A DNA stretch of 64,000 nt from Bimuria novae-zelandiae CBS 107.79 (lineage: Eukaryota; Ascomycota; Dothideomycetes; Pleosporales; Didymosphaeriaceae), in NCBI GenBank assembly GCA_010015655.1, contig ML976790.1, positions 1 to 64,000 of the forward strand, written 5' to 3'. Under the pieces are notes generated by a model. It was not told where the DNA came from, ran no database searches, and saw only the letters and a list, made by a program, of their open reading frames with translations. Positions 34,159-44,223 of the stretch are shown here, in pieces. The position numbers and the translations under genes were made by a program. Within the stretch, counting starts at the first letter, position 1. Each line of letters starts with the position of its first letter.

Positions 34159-35442
34159 ATGCCTCCTCACGATCTTGCTACTCGAGCTTTAATAATTACT
34201 CTTAAGGCTACTGGCAAGCCAAATGACGAGATCACTGGCCTAACAGGGATTTCAAAGCGGACAATTAACTCAATATTCGCGCGAGCTATTGAACGAGGCT
34301 TTGATCCATGCCAGCGGCCACTTAAGCTTCTGAACAAATACCTTGAAGATAGCCACCGATCTGGCAGGCCCTCAAAACAGGACGAAGTTGCACAGAAAGT
34401 AGTCAACAGCGTACGCACTGACCGCTATGGACGAGAGAAGTCTTGCGCTGACGTCGCTGGTGCGCTCAGCCAAGAAGGATTCAATATCTCCGCCGCAACT
34501 GTCTGGCGCATCCTAAGGAAGGCAGGTTTCAAGAAGACGAAACCAACGAGGAAGCCTGGATTGACGAAGAAGATGAAGGAGGCTCGATATAACTGGTGCC
34601 TACAGCATGAACACTGGACAATTGAGGACTGGAAGAATGTTATCTGGTCTGATGAAACGTCTGTAGTTCTCCTGCATAGGCGTGGAGGATATAGGATATG
34701 GCGGAAGGCTGATGAGGCATTTGTTCGAAGTTGTATTCGTGAGAGGTGGAAGGGATACTCTGAGTTCATGTTCTGGGGGTGCTTTTCGTACGATAAGAAA
34801 GGCCCATGTCATTGTTGGGCACCAGAAACAAAGAAGGAGAAGGAGACTGCTGCTGCTCGAATTGAGGAGCTAAATCAAGAGCTAGAGCCTATCATGAAGG
34901 CGCAATGGGAGCTTGAAACTGGAATGCGTCGCCTTGATCTACGTAACAAACCTGGACGACAACCTCAATGGACTTGGAATAAGAAGACAGGAAAGGTCAG
35001 CCGAGGCAGAGGCTCAGGTATTGATTGGTATCGGTACCAGACGTCTGTGCTACTTCCAAAGCTAATACCTTTTGCAAAGGTGTGCAAAATAGAGCGGCCA
35101 GACACTGTTGTACAAGAAGATAAAGCGCCCTCTCATGATCATCATGTCCAGAGCTATATATATAGCATCCATGATGTTACAAAGTTGCTCTGGTGTGGCA
35201 ACTCTCCTGACCTAAACGCTATTGAGCCTTGCTGGCCATGGATGAAGAGAGCTACTACAAAGAAAGGCGCGCCAAAGAGTAGAGCAGAGGCTGTCCGTGC
35301 ATGGGAGCAGTGCTGGCGAGATCTACCTCAGGAGAAGATACAGGCTTGGATTGAGCGTATTCCTGTCCATATAAAGAAGATCATTGAGCTAGAAGGGGGC
35401 AACGAGTACAAGGAGGGCAGGAATCTCCATAGACTTAGATAA
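34159..35442 (+). CDS. Tc1/mariner transposase, DD34E
   Basis: 427 residues from ATG 34159; the frame also offers an upstream ATG at 34096, but MPPHDLATRALII begins the helix-turn-helix region expected at the N-terminus. HTH domains cover residues about 1-120 (ITGLTGISKRTINSIF; ISAATVWRILRKAGF). The catalytic core has D165 (IWSDETSV), D321 (QEDKAPSHDHH) and E356 (SPDLNAIEPCW), with 34 residues between the last two. The D-to-D interval is long because of a charged insertion (KKEKETAAARIEELNQ and following). It would cut and paste the element between the flanking inverted repeats. No stop or frameshift is present, so the enzyme is potentially functional. Confidence 0.93.
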   Translation: MPPHDLATRALIITLKATGKPNDEITGLTGISKRTINSIFARAIERGFDPCQRPLKLLNKYLEDSHRSGRPSKQDEVAQKVVNSVRTDRYGREKSCADVAGALSQEGFNISAATVWRILRKAGFKKTKPTRKPGLTKKMKEARYNWCLQHEHWTIEDWKNVIWSDETSVVLLHRRGGYRIWRKADEAFVRSCIRERWKGYSEFMFWGCFSYDKKGPCHCWAPETKKEKETAAARIEELNQELEPIMKAQWELETGMRRLDLRNKPGRQPQWTWNKKTGKVSRGRGSGIDWYRYQTSVLLPKLIPFAKVCKIERPDTVVQEDKAPSHDHHVQSYIYSIHDVTKLLWCGNSPDLNAIEPCWPWMKRATTKKGAPKSRAEAVRAWEQCWRDLPQEKIQAWIERIPVHIKKIIELEGGNEYKEGRNLHRLR

Positions 35443-35457
35443 TCGGACATATGTCTA

Positions 35458-35522
35458 AATTCGGAATGTGGCGTATACCCCTGCTCGCCAAGGTGGGCAA
35501 GGACTTTTGAAAGGCACCTCCG
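35458..35522 (-). repeat. Right 65-bp terminal inverted repeat of the Tc1/mariner element
   Basis: Perfect inverted match to 34003-34067, followed by TA at 35523-35524. Confidence 0.95.
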
Positions 35523-35524
35523 TA

Positions 35525-37280
35525 TATGGGACAGTTACAATGGAAGTCCACTTACTAACGTACGTATGTTCTTCGAGCAATGACATTCAGAACTTGTGCC
35601 TCTCTGGTCAGCGTACTGTTCAACTCATTCGGGCCCAGGTTGCAACCCAACGACCGTTTGCTCAACCGCTCCACGACAGGACCGGCTCGTGCGGTAAGAC
35701 ATCAGTTGAACAACATGCCAGAGAAGACGCTTCGCAATTTAGGAGCCGTTGTCCACGTCGTTATATGGACTTTGCTCCACCAACGTGATCATTCTTCGCG
35801 AAGCCGCTATATGAGATTCGGATTGGACAATTGTATAGAAAGACCGTTCTTTATTGGGAGCTCTACCAATCTGTAGCGTAGTGGTTCGATACTGCACTTT
35901 ATCTTGTACGCTAATGCTCAGTCATGATCGCTGGCAGCAGTTGGCCGCCGCGCGACAGCCCAAACTCGGGTCCCCTGAGCTAAAGGCCCAGAGAGCCGGC
36001 GTCCCGGCGGCGCGCGAGGTGTCTCCAGCAACGACATCATTGTGAACTGCTGGGAGGAAAAACTTTGCTGCAACCTTGCTGATCTGCCGTCAATAAAAAT
36101 CCGCTTGCAACGACGGTCCCGAAAAGGCAAATCCGAGCAGGCCCGTACAGATCGGCGCTATTGAAACACAAACGCGCTGAACCCTGACGAGAGGAGAATC
36201 GAGGGTGAATGGCCTCGTGCATACTGTTAATGAGTGAGTATGAAGGAGCCAGTTGTGGTAAGTTCAATTGAATGGATGCGTAGTCAGCGCAGACCAGCGA
36301 AGCCGAGTTGAAAGGCTAAAGGTTCTTTTGTTGTGGTTGCAGGACGAGCCGGGATGGGCGTGTAACGTGGCGAGGGGACCATGCATATTAATAGCCAAGC
36401 CAAATAAGGACGGCGCTGGGTGAATTGACGGCGAAACAGACCGCGCAATCAAACATGGCCCCACAGCGCCGACGTGATGTAATTGCAACATTGCGACGGC
36501 GCTGGGAGAACGCTGGTAATTGAGGACATGTGCATGCTTCAGTACGATGCTGCATGCAATGCGTCGTGTTTTGGAAGAATGAGAGGAAAGCTCAGCCTCA
36601 GGCAGCGCCATCTACCGCTGCCAAAAGCAGAAGCGCTAGAGCGTGGCGCACCGCTTGAACAAGCCAACTCCGCTTTCTGCTTGGAGTCGAGGCCTCCCTG
36701 TTGATAACGCGATGCTGCTGCTGAGCCGTCTTGGCGTTACCTGCTGCTCAACAGTGAAAACCACCGCCTCGCCCGCACGCATTTCGGATGGTGCCGTCCA
36801 TCCATCGCATCGTCCTTGGAAGCTTTCGTCATTTGAATCGCTCCATTACCCTCGCGCGTGCCTTAATTTGCGTGGTCTCGTTAGCCGGCGCCGTGTTTCC
36901 CGTGATCTAAGCCCGCCAGGGTCAACACGAGCCTTGGTCCAACGCTGATCGCCGCCTCCTCACTGCTTCTCCACTCTCTGCGCGCGCAGCCTCCGACCGT
37001 CCCAGTTCTTGTTGCTGGATTCGCTGACATTCTCCACCGCCCTCGTGAATCATCGCAGTTTTCACAGGACAGCGCTGCACCACTCGGCTATCGAGTTGCG
37101 TCGTCCGTCGCTCCTGCCTGACACGTTCCACGACTAGGAAGGCGCCCGTATCGCGTCTCTGACACACATAGAAGGCACTGCCAGACCTCAATTGCCTAAT
37201 ACAGCCGCACAGAGCGTCGGTGTCTTTCGCACCCACATCACCCCATCGCAGCCTTTCTCTCCTTCTCCACCACCGCTGCG
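35525..37280. other. Intergenic region and long 5' leader of the membrane-protein gene
   Basis: No convincing gene. The final ~70 bp before 37281 are C/T-rich (CAGCCTTTCTCTCCTTCTCC), typical of transcription start/leader regions of highly expressed fungal genes. Frames up to 115 codons are unremarkable. Confidence 0.5.
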
Positions 37281-38726
37281 ATGGCGACCAACGGCACGGC
37301 TGGTACGTCGTCTCTCATTGAATCTTCTCCTTCTCCTTCTCCTTCTCCTTCTCCTTCTCCTTCTCCTTCTCCTTCTCCTTCTCTGTCGGCTCCGCCGTCC
37401 TCTCCTTCCCAACCACAGCCGAGCTCTCTTCCAACATCGCCCTCTGCAGCGCCAACGTCCGACGAGTCCTCACCGATCCCGTCGCCGTCGCCCGCGCCCT
37501 CGCAGCCCTCATCGCAGCCGTCTGAGCTGCCTTTGTCGGAGCCTGTAACTGAGCCTTCTTCAGCGCCGACGACCGAGCCGTCTTCCACGCCTGTGTCGCT
37601 CCCCACTAGCAACCCATCGACAGACGCGCCATCCACGTCCGAGCCGCCCGCATCACCCACACCGGAGCAGTCCTCGACGCCTCCACCGCCCACATCCACG
37701 CCGCCCCCGCCGTCGTCTGCCGCACCCTCCAACACCCCTCGCCCATCGACTACTTCGACGGTCATAGCCGACACGACAACCCCGACTAAAACAGAGGTCA
37801 TCACATCCATTGTCACCCCTAGCGTGACCGGGCTCGATGAAACTCCCGCGCCTGTCACTGTTGTTTCCACCATCATCCGGTCAGGCGCGCCTGATGCCAC
37901 GAGCTCTGCACCTACACCGTCTAGCACACCGACGAATGGATCGGACCCCCAACTGGCGAATCCCAGTAACAAGCAAGCGTCAGGCGGGCTGAGCGCTGGT
38001 GGTAAGACGGCCATTGCCGTCGTTATCCCTGTTGTCGTCGTTGCACTGCTCCTGCTTGCGGGCATCTGGTTCTGGCGGAAGCGCAAGTCGAGGAAGAATG
38101 CAGAGGAGGCCCGTAGGAAGGAGGTGGAAGAGTACGGCTTCAACCCGAACGAAGACCCTACTCTGCCTGCCGTCGGCATGCAGTCGGAAATGGCCGAGGA
38201 CCAGAGCGGCTACAGAGGATGGGGCAACACCACGACCAGTTCCGGCCACAAGGCCTCCACCACGCTCACCAGCGGTATGACCTACTCGGACAGCAACAGC
38301 AACCCCGGTGACGTCAACTACATAAACCCAAGCTCGCCTACGCACGCCTACTCTGACGCTCACTCCGGCGACCCTCTTGTGAATGGCCGACGAGAGACGC
38401 TAGATTCTGATGGAATCGGCGCGCTCGGTGCCGCTCCTGCCGCCAACCAGAACCAAGCCGGCGTCCAACGCGGCCCCTCCAACGCCTCTTCGTCCTACTC
38501 CGCTGCCGACCGGTCAGACCACTCGGGCGACTACCCCATACCCATCAACAACCCGCAGGAGTACTACGATAACAACGGGTACTACCAAAACGGACCGTAC
38601 GACAATGGCTATGGTGCTAATCAGCAACCCATCATAAGGGACGTGTCTGCGCGGCGGAACACGAGGATCGAGAACCCCTCCGTGTTTCCCCAACAAGGGA
38701 ATAGCGGAATTGCACAGAACTTCTAG
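37281..38726 (+). CDS. Ser/Pro/Thr-rich single-pass membrane protein (mucin/sensor-like)
   Basis: A single 481-residue frame. Residues 15-230 are almost entirely Ser, Pro, Thr, Ala and Glu (many SPSP, TSEPP, PTSTPPPPS stretches), a likely O-mannosylated, extended outer domain. One transmembrane helix spans about residues 244-265 (AIAVVIPVVVVALLLLAGIWFW), followed by the stop-transfer sequence RKRKSRKN. The cytosolic tail has EEYGFNPNEDPTLPAVG, then Asn/Gly/Tyr-rich sequence ending QQGNSGIAQNF. The layout resembles fungal cell-wall stress sensors (Wsc/Mid2 type) and mucins, but no WSC cysteine domain is present. No classical N-terminal signal peptide is visible, so either a 5' exon is missed or the protein is inserted by its single helix. 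Function is inferred from topology only. Confidence 0.82.
   Translation: MATNGTAGTSSLIESSPSPSPSPSPSPSPSPSPSLSAPPSSPSQPQPSSLPTSPSAAPTSDESSPIPSPSPAPSQPSSQPSELPLSEPVTEPSSAPTTEPSSTPVSLPTSNPSTDAPSTSEPPASPTPEQSSTPPPPTSTPPPPSSAAPSNTPRPSTTSTVIADTTTPTKTEVITSIVTPSVTGLDETPAPVTVVSTIIRSGAPDATSSAPTPSSTPTNGSDPQLANPSNKQASGGLSAGGKTAIAVVIPVVVVALLLLAGIWFWRKRKSRKNAEEARRKEVEEYGFNPNEDPTLPAVGMQSEMAEDQSGYRGWGNTTTSSGHKASTTLTSGMTYSDSNSNPGDVNYINPSSPTHAYSDAHSGDPLVNGRRETLDSDGIGALGAAPAANQNQAGVQRGPSNASSSYSAADRSDHSGDYPIPINNPQEYYDNNGYYQNGPYDNGYGANQQPIIRDVSARRNTRIENPSVFPQQGNSGIAQNF
37324..37383 (+). repeat. In-frame CTTCTC hexanucleotide repeat, about 10 units
   Basis: A run of CTTCTC units inside the reading frame encodes alternating Ser-Pro residues near the N-terminus of the membrane protein. 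A six-base unit allows length change without frameshift. Confidence 0.9.
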
Positions 38727-39416
38727 TTCTCTCCTTCAAGTCTTTGTTATGTCTCTCGTAACCGCTTATATATATCCACGGGGGCGTTCATTGGGCGATT
38801 TTGCAACAGACTCTGCGCATGATTTTAGTCATCTCCCGGTATTTGTTCTTTTCACCTGCATAGTGCAGGTATTGTCATGCCAGGCCTCGTCGAGGCTGGT
38901 GTGAGGGTTGGTTTAAGCTAGTACGCTGTGTTTTGTCGTACGGGAGGACGGGTACGACCCGAGGCGGGAGACCCCGCGCTTGCGGGAGGTTGGGGGCGAG
39001 GTTTATATGTGTACGACGGAGATTGAGAAGAAGAGTAAGAAAAGTAGGATGCATTCACTATCATTGTGTCAACGGCAAAAATCTTTCCTTGTCTATGTCC
39101 TTTAGATTTCGATGAAAGCCATGAGCTGTTATATATACCTTGTAATAAATGGGATTGTCTTGTATGTGGGTCACGGCATGTTGAGTGGTGAGATTATAGT
39201 ATGGATTTAAAAGTGCTAGTAAGCATATGTTGAATTCGTTGGTCTGAGCTAGGGGTATGTCTTCTGGATCTCACGACGCTGGCGTAGGCCCTGTTTTGAC
39301 GGAATATCGTACACGCGTACACGTCTCATCTCTGCCTCTCTCCCCTTCATGTCGCTAAAGCCCGCGACCTTCTTCCTCACAGCAAACCTTCGAATCTCAT
39401 CATTCAGCGCAACCGT
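38727..39416. other. Intergenic, 3' ends of two convergent genes
   Basis: Contains TA-rich possible polyadenylation regions (TATATATATCC near 38768, TTATATATACCTTGTAATAAATG near 39130). No gene is seen. Confidence 0.55.
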
Positions 39417-39713
39417 TTAATCGTCGCTCGGCAAAACTGCCACCTTGGACGTAGTAATTCCGCGTTTGTCCACCGGAATAGTTGGGATTTTCGACGTCGT
39501 GATGCCGCGCTTGTCCACCGGAATGACGGGCACTTTTGAAGTCGTGATGCCGCGCTTGTCAACTGGAATAGTTGGGATTTTCGATGTGGTAATCCCACGC
39601 TTGTCTGCCGGGATAACAGGTATTTTGGAGGTTGTGATCCCAGGGAGCGGAGCAGAGAAGGCGCCGAGGGAGAAGACGGCGAGCGCGAAGAGGGATGTTG
39701 TGGGGAGGTGCAT
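39417..39713 (-). CDS. Secreted Kex2-type repeat precursor (five 15-residue repeats with KR sites)
   Basis: 98 residues from an ATG at 39713 with no intron. Residues 1-21 are a classical signal peptide (MHLPTTSLFALAVFSLGAFSA). The rest is five near-identical repeats starting at residues 25, 40, 55, 70 and 85: GITTSKIPVIPAD-KR, GITTSKIPTIPVD-KR, GITTSKVPVIPVD-KR, GITTSKIPTIPVD-KR, GITTSKVAVLPSDD. Four Lys-Arg pairs sit exactly at repeat boundaries, the signature of Kex2 (kexin) cleavage in the late Golgi, which would release 13-residue peptides. Known fungal proteins of this design give alpha-type pheromones or cyclic RiPPs (dikaritins). The repeats lack the Trp/Cys motif of alpha pheromones and the Tyr/Phe residues modified in dikaritins, and no UstYa-type gene is in the window. 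Peptide function is unknown. Confidence 0.9.
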   Translation of the reverse strand: MHLPTTSLFALAVFSLGAFSAPLPGITTSKIPVIPADKRGITTSKIPTIPVDKRGITTSKVPVIPVDKRGITTSKIPTIPVDKRGITTSKVAVLPSDD

Positions 39714-40204
39714 TTTGTGGATCGTGGTAGAAAGAGCGTGGACGGTTAGACGGTGTTGTGGGAGGCGAAAGGAATGTTAATGTTTGAATGAGTGACTGGT
39801 TAAAACGTGTGGTGGAGAGGTAAGTTTCAAAGGACAGATGAGGTGGGATTTGCGCGCTGGGATGCGCGTTGTGGCTCAGTCGCGAAGTCCGAGTCGGGGT
39901 GTTTGGGATGTCCGGCGGCGCGGGTGTAGGGCTGCAGGGGTGTGAACGATACGGTGCGCTAGGTATGTGTTTATTAGGTCAATTAATTCTAGGGTGGGGA
40001 AGAGCTTTTTGTTTTTGAATATGGGAACTTTTTGATTTGGTGGTTGATGGGTGTTTGGAGATGTAAGGCAGCTGCGCGAGGAGAGGGGTGGAGGTAGGGG
40101 CGGAAAGAGAAGGTAGGAGTAAGAAGCGCTTACATTGTAGGCGAATGATGTGTGTCTCCGCAGCTTACGGGTATGGTAAAAGACTGCAAAAATGCGAAAA
40201 TATA
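39714..40204. other. Upstream region of the Kex2-repeat precursor, no gene
   Basis: GC-normal DNA up to the old Tc1 insertion at 40205. An antisense frame at 39876-40220 has no motifs. No TATA box or obvious operator was recognised upstream of 39713. Confidence 0.5.
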
Positions 40205-41926
40205 CAAAGGGTAATCTCAATAAAGCCGGCCGTCATGTGACTTGCCAAGACGCTAGCGCGTCACTAGCGGAACAGAGTCTCCGAGCCTCCAAGAGCTCTG
40301 TAGAGCGTCAACACCTACACTTCAACCTCACGTTTCGCACTCAATATGGCTTCAAATCCTGCCCAAAAAAAAAAAAAAAAACTCTCGATTGCTGTTAGAA
40401 GCCCAGCTAGCTGCTATCGTCGTTCTCAGAACATAATACAACCTCACTTTCCCAGAAATCGCCACTGATTTGGGTATAACTGACCACGCATGTGGTAAGG
40501 CATTTCAACGCGTCAAAGATGCTGCAAAAGTCAACTCACTGCAGGAATTGCTAGCTGCAACACCTACAGTCAAGCAGTCTCCTCCTGGCAGACCTGTAAA
40601 GGTACGCGATGGCTCTACGCTGAGCGCAAGACCACGGCATAACATTATCGTATATGGCACCTACCGGGTGCATGACGCTGTCAGAGACCTCTGCGCAGAA
40701 GCTGGCATCACACTTAGTAAGAATATAGTCTATAACATTGCTAGGGAGCACCGCGACGAGCAGCACCTATACGTAATAACTTATAGAGTATAACCTAAAA
40801 AACTAGCGCTTAGTAGTAATAATAAGAACTAATAACTATAGTACTATGCCTAGCTTAAGGCTAAAAATAACTTACACTTTCTACGCATTATATTTATTTA
40901 CTATAATAAGACCTCTAAGTCTATTTGCGAGAGTAATATACGTGGTAGAAAGTAAAGGATTTTAAGATTAATTAGATAAGATAGTAACGTCTACGTACTA
41001 CTTATAACGCTACCTAAATTTAGTTTTATAATCTACGCTACTACTTTAACTAATACTACTTACTCTTATTAACGCCCTTGCGTTATTTAGGCTTAAGATA
41101 ATAATATAAGCTATAAAAACCTTATATAACACGACTCCTATATAAATAATATAGTAAAAGAAGCCCTTAAGGTTAAACGCTCTTACGCGACTATTACTAG
41201 TACCTATAAAAAGTAGTAATTATAAAAAATTAACTATAATATTGCTTATAATAATAGTTAACGCTAAGCTACTAATAAGGCTACTTATAAAAAAGGTGGA
41301 GCTCTCCGCGCAGGTATTAAAAAACTTTTTACTATTAAAAGTTTTTTAAAATAGAGGAGTTTATATACAAAGGAGGGAAGGATATAAATAGCATCTAGTA
41401 CGCAAAGAATATACTTAAGAAACACCTATTCCTTTATTACTACGCTATACGCGATAATAACTAAGGCGTAGCTATTTATTTAATTTAAGATAACGTTTAC
41501 TTATACTTACTAGGCCTCTAGTACTGCTAGCTAGAAATTAAAGCTCTAAGAATTAAGTTTGGCCCTTAGCCTCCTAATTCACCCAACTTACACCCAATTA
41601 AGCGCTGTTTTGGGCGTCTAGAAGGTTTTTTGGCAAGTTACGAATGCCTATCAAGTTCCAAGGAGGCCAAAAAGGAGGTCTAGCAAGGTGATAAGACACT
41701 CAGGCAGTATATGGCCGAAAAGCTTCATCCCACCTACTTTATGCGCGTTGCAGAGCTCTGCGAGGACGCAGGTGGCCAGAACAACTTTACAGCATAATTA
41801 GAACATCTTATTTGGGTGTATTTGCTCATACTTTAGATGGAATCAAGATGCCCGACTTTTGAAGTTGCTACCCCTGCAGGAATCCCTGCTGCACGTGACG
41901 GCCGACTTTATTGAGATTACCCTTTG
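40205..41926 (+). mobile_element. Tc1/mariner element, decayed, with patchy RIP
   Basis: 1722 bp, flanked by TA (40203-40204 and 41927-41928), with about 35-bp inverted ends (CAAAGGGTAATCTCAATAAAG). The N-terminal HTH of the transposase is well preserved at 40400-40793 (LGITDHACGKAFQRVKDAA). The middle (about 40800-41560) is TA-rich and full of stops, and the C-terminal catalytic end is readable again at about 41560-41800 (PPNSPNLHPIERCFGRLEG; MAEKLHPTYFMRVAELC). A 16-base A-run near 40366-40380 lies in the 5' part. It is a different family from the intact element at 34003. Confidence 0.88.
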
Positions 41927-42352
41927 TAGTATGCATGTGTAGTTATGGAGAAATTAGAAGGCTAGTTACCGTGTCTGTGCGCGTGCCGAGCCACCTAACA
42001 CTAAAAGACTAAATAACTCCCTAACTTTAACGCGTCGTAACTCTATTAATATAGCAGTAATTATAGATGCGATTAAAACCATTTAATATTTAAATTTAAG
42101 AAAAAAATTCTTATATAAAAAATAGCCACTACTTATAGTATTAATAAGACTACGTTATCCTAAAGATATAAGCGCGTTTAGGCCCTAAATAAGGCTAAGA
42201 CTATTAACTAGTAAAAACTTTACCTATAATGAAAGGAGGAGCTTATACAATATATTAAAAGACTTATACAGAGATAATATAGAACTTTACCTTTATAATA
42301 ATAAAAGAGCAAGTTAGCGAGACCTAGGTTACGCGCGTTATTAACTAATATA

Positions 42353-42416
42353 ACGTACTTCACAAGCGAGTGTCCGATACAAGCGAGTGTCCGAAAACGC
42401 CAAGACCCCACCAAAA
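42353..42416 (+). repeat. Left 64-bp terminal inverted repeat (Fot1-like)
   Basis: Perfect inverted match to 44160-44223. It contains a tandem duplication of the word ACAAGCGAGTGTCCGA separated by one base, probably transposase-binding sites. Confidence 0.95.
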
Positions 42417-44159
42417 CGTATTATTACCTATATTATAACGCGATGTCTTAACCACCTAATTAGCTACTAAAGTTAAAAGAAGCTTAATTATAGCTTGCGC
42501 TTTAGGCTATTAAATAAAATGTAATACTTTTAATTCTGCGCGCTGCAGCAATCTATAGCGCTTTAGAAACAGTAATAAGGCAAAGACGCGCTAGAGTAAC
42601 CTTTTAACCTAATTATACGCCTAACTCTATGAATCTTCTAGCAACAGAGGAGCAGGTAATTATTTACTATATACTTAACCTAGACGCGCAAGGATTTCCT
42701 CCCCGGCTTACTACTATTAAAGATATAGCTAATTCTTTATTAGCTAAGCAGCGCCGCAAGCCTGTTAGCTAGCACTAGGCTATAAACTTTATAAAGCGCT
42801 AGCTGGAGCTCTAAGTTAAGTTTAATTAAAAGTACGACTATAAGAGAGCTCTCTGTAAGGATCCTAAGGTTATGCAAGGCTGGTTCCAGCTTATAGAGAA
42901 TACTAAAGCTAAGTATAGTATCCTAGACAAGGATACCTACAATTTTAACAAGACTAGCTTTATAATAGGCATAATATTAACAGGAGTAGTTATTACAAGC
43001 TCTAAGTAATAAGGCAGGCTAAAGAGTGTATAGCAAGACAACTAGTAGTAGACTTTAGCTATCTAAAGCGTTAATGCGATAGGCTAGGCGATTCCACCCT
43101 TCCTTATCTTCCAGGGCAAGCACCACCTCTCTATCTAGTATAAAGAGAAGGATCTACCTCATAATTAGGTTATTACAGTCTCTAAGAACGGCTAGATAAT
43201 AAATAAGCTTAGTCTATAGTAGCTAAAGCACTTTAACGCGCATACAAAAAGGCGTACTATTAGTAGCTATTAGCTACTTATTATTAACGGCCACGAGAGC
43301 CATAACTCGCTTAAATTCCAGCAATACTGCAAAGATAACAAGATTATTACTCTCTGTATACCTCCACATTCGTCGCACCTCCTGCAGCCACTAGATGTAG
43401 GATGTTTCTCGCCGCTAAAGAAGGCGTATGGGCGCCAAGCCGAGGATCTAATGCGCAAATACATCACGCATATTACTAAAATTAAGTTCTTACCTTACTT
43501 TATTACTACTTTTAAGGCTATAATTACTTAAAGTAATATTAAGGGAGGCTTTTAAGGCGCTAGCCTTATTCCCCTTAACCTAAAAGTAATAATATTAAAG
43601 CTTAACATTTGTCTGCGTACGCCTTCGCCTTATACTATACACGATAGTACATAGCAGTCGCAGACGCCTAGCAACACCCTAGAATTTAGGGCACAATCGA
43701 CGCTAGTAAAGGAGAGGATTTAAAGGCACCTAGATAGTTCCCTAACAAGCATAGTTAAGGCCTTTAAAAAGGTAATAAAAGGCGCAGTAATAGTAGCGCA
43801 TAAGCTAGTGTTAGCGTAAAAGCAGATTACTAAGCTACAAGCTACTAATAAGGCCACCACACGATAGAAATTACATAAAAAAAAGTAACTATAGCAAGAA
43901 GGAGTTCTTATAGCTAAAGAGGGCTAGTAGCTAGCTACTCTAAAGGACTTTAAGGCGCGTAGTAATAAGAAGAAGGCAAAGAAGATAGTGCGCGCTAATA
44001 GAGGCAAATTCACTTAATAGCGCTGTAGACGCTATAGTAAAGCTAGGCATAATTCGCGCACGTGTAAAGAAGAAGTAGAAGTAGATTCTGAGTAGATTAG
44101 CCTACTACAATTCCTTATAAATATATATGCGCGTTCTGTACTATTGTGTAGAGTATAGA

Positions 44160-44223
44160 TTTTGGTGGGGTCTTGGCGTTTTCGGACACTCGCTTGTATC
44201 GGACACTCGCTTGTGAAGTACGT
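44160..44223 (-). repeat. Right 64-bp terminal inverted repeat (Fot1-like)
   Basis: Identical to the left arm over all 64 bases, while the truncated copy at 7990-8050 shows several substitutions in the same arm. Confidence 0.95.

Larger units (their letters stand above)
34003..35522 (+). mobile_element. Tc1/mariner DNA transposon, complete and un-RIPed
   Basis: 1520 bp flanked by TA (34001-34002 and 35523-35524), with perfect 65-bp terminal inverted repeats beginning CGGAGGTGCCTTTCAAAAG. It contains a single uninterrupted transposase frame, the only intact transposase in the window. Host-like base composition and identical arms imply a recent arrival. Confidence 0.95.
42353..44223 (+). mobile_element. 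Fot1/Pot2-like DNA transposon, complete, RIP-decayed
   Basis: 1871 bp flanked by TA (42351-42352 and 44224-44225), with perfect 64-bp terminal inverted repeats. The transposase is in one register with many stops: HTH/CENP-B region (TEEQVIIYYILNLDAQGFPPRL at about 42640-42710), KYDYKRALCKDPKVMQGWF, NFNKTSFIIG in place of the family's NFDETGF, and the best-preserved block IITLCIPPHSSHLLQPLDVGCFSPLKKAYG at about 43335-43430. The catalytic Asp and Glu of the first motif read Asn and Lys, as G->A change predicts. It is inserted in the pogo element at 41969. Confidence 0.92.

Noticed and set aside
37238..38179. 313-codon minus-strand frame rich in Gly/Glu/Asp and Val, antisense to the membrane-protein gene
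   Set aside because: It is the mirror of Ser/Pro codons; the plus strand has a clear transmembrane helix, cytosolic tail and pyrimidine-rich leader.
39417..39713. Alpha-factor-like pheromone precursor
   Set aside because: KR-separated repeats fit, but the units have no Trp, Cys or Gln/Gly-Pro-Gly motif typical of ascomycete alpha pheromones.
40470..40793. Stand-alone small gene of 107 codons
   Set aside because: It is the preserved N-terminal HTH part of the Tc1 transposase between inverted repeats at 40205 and 41926.
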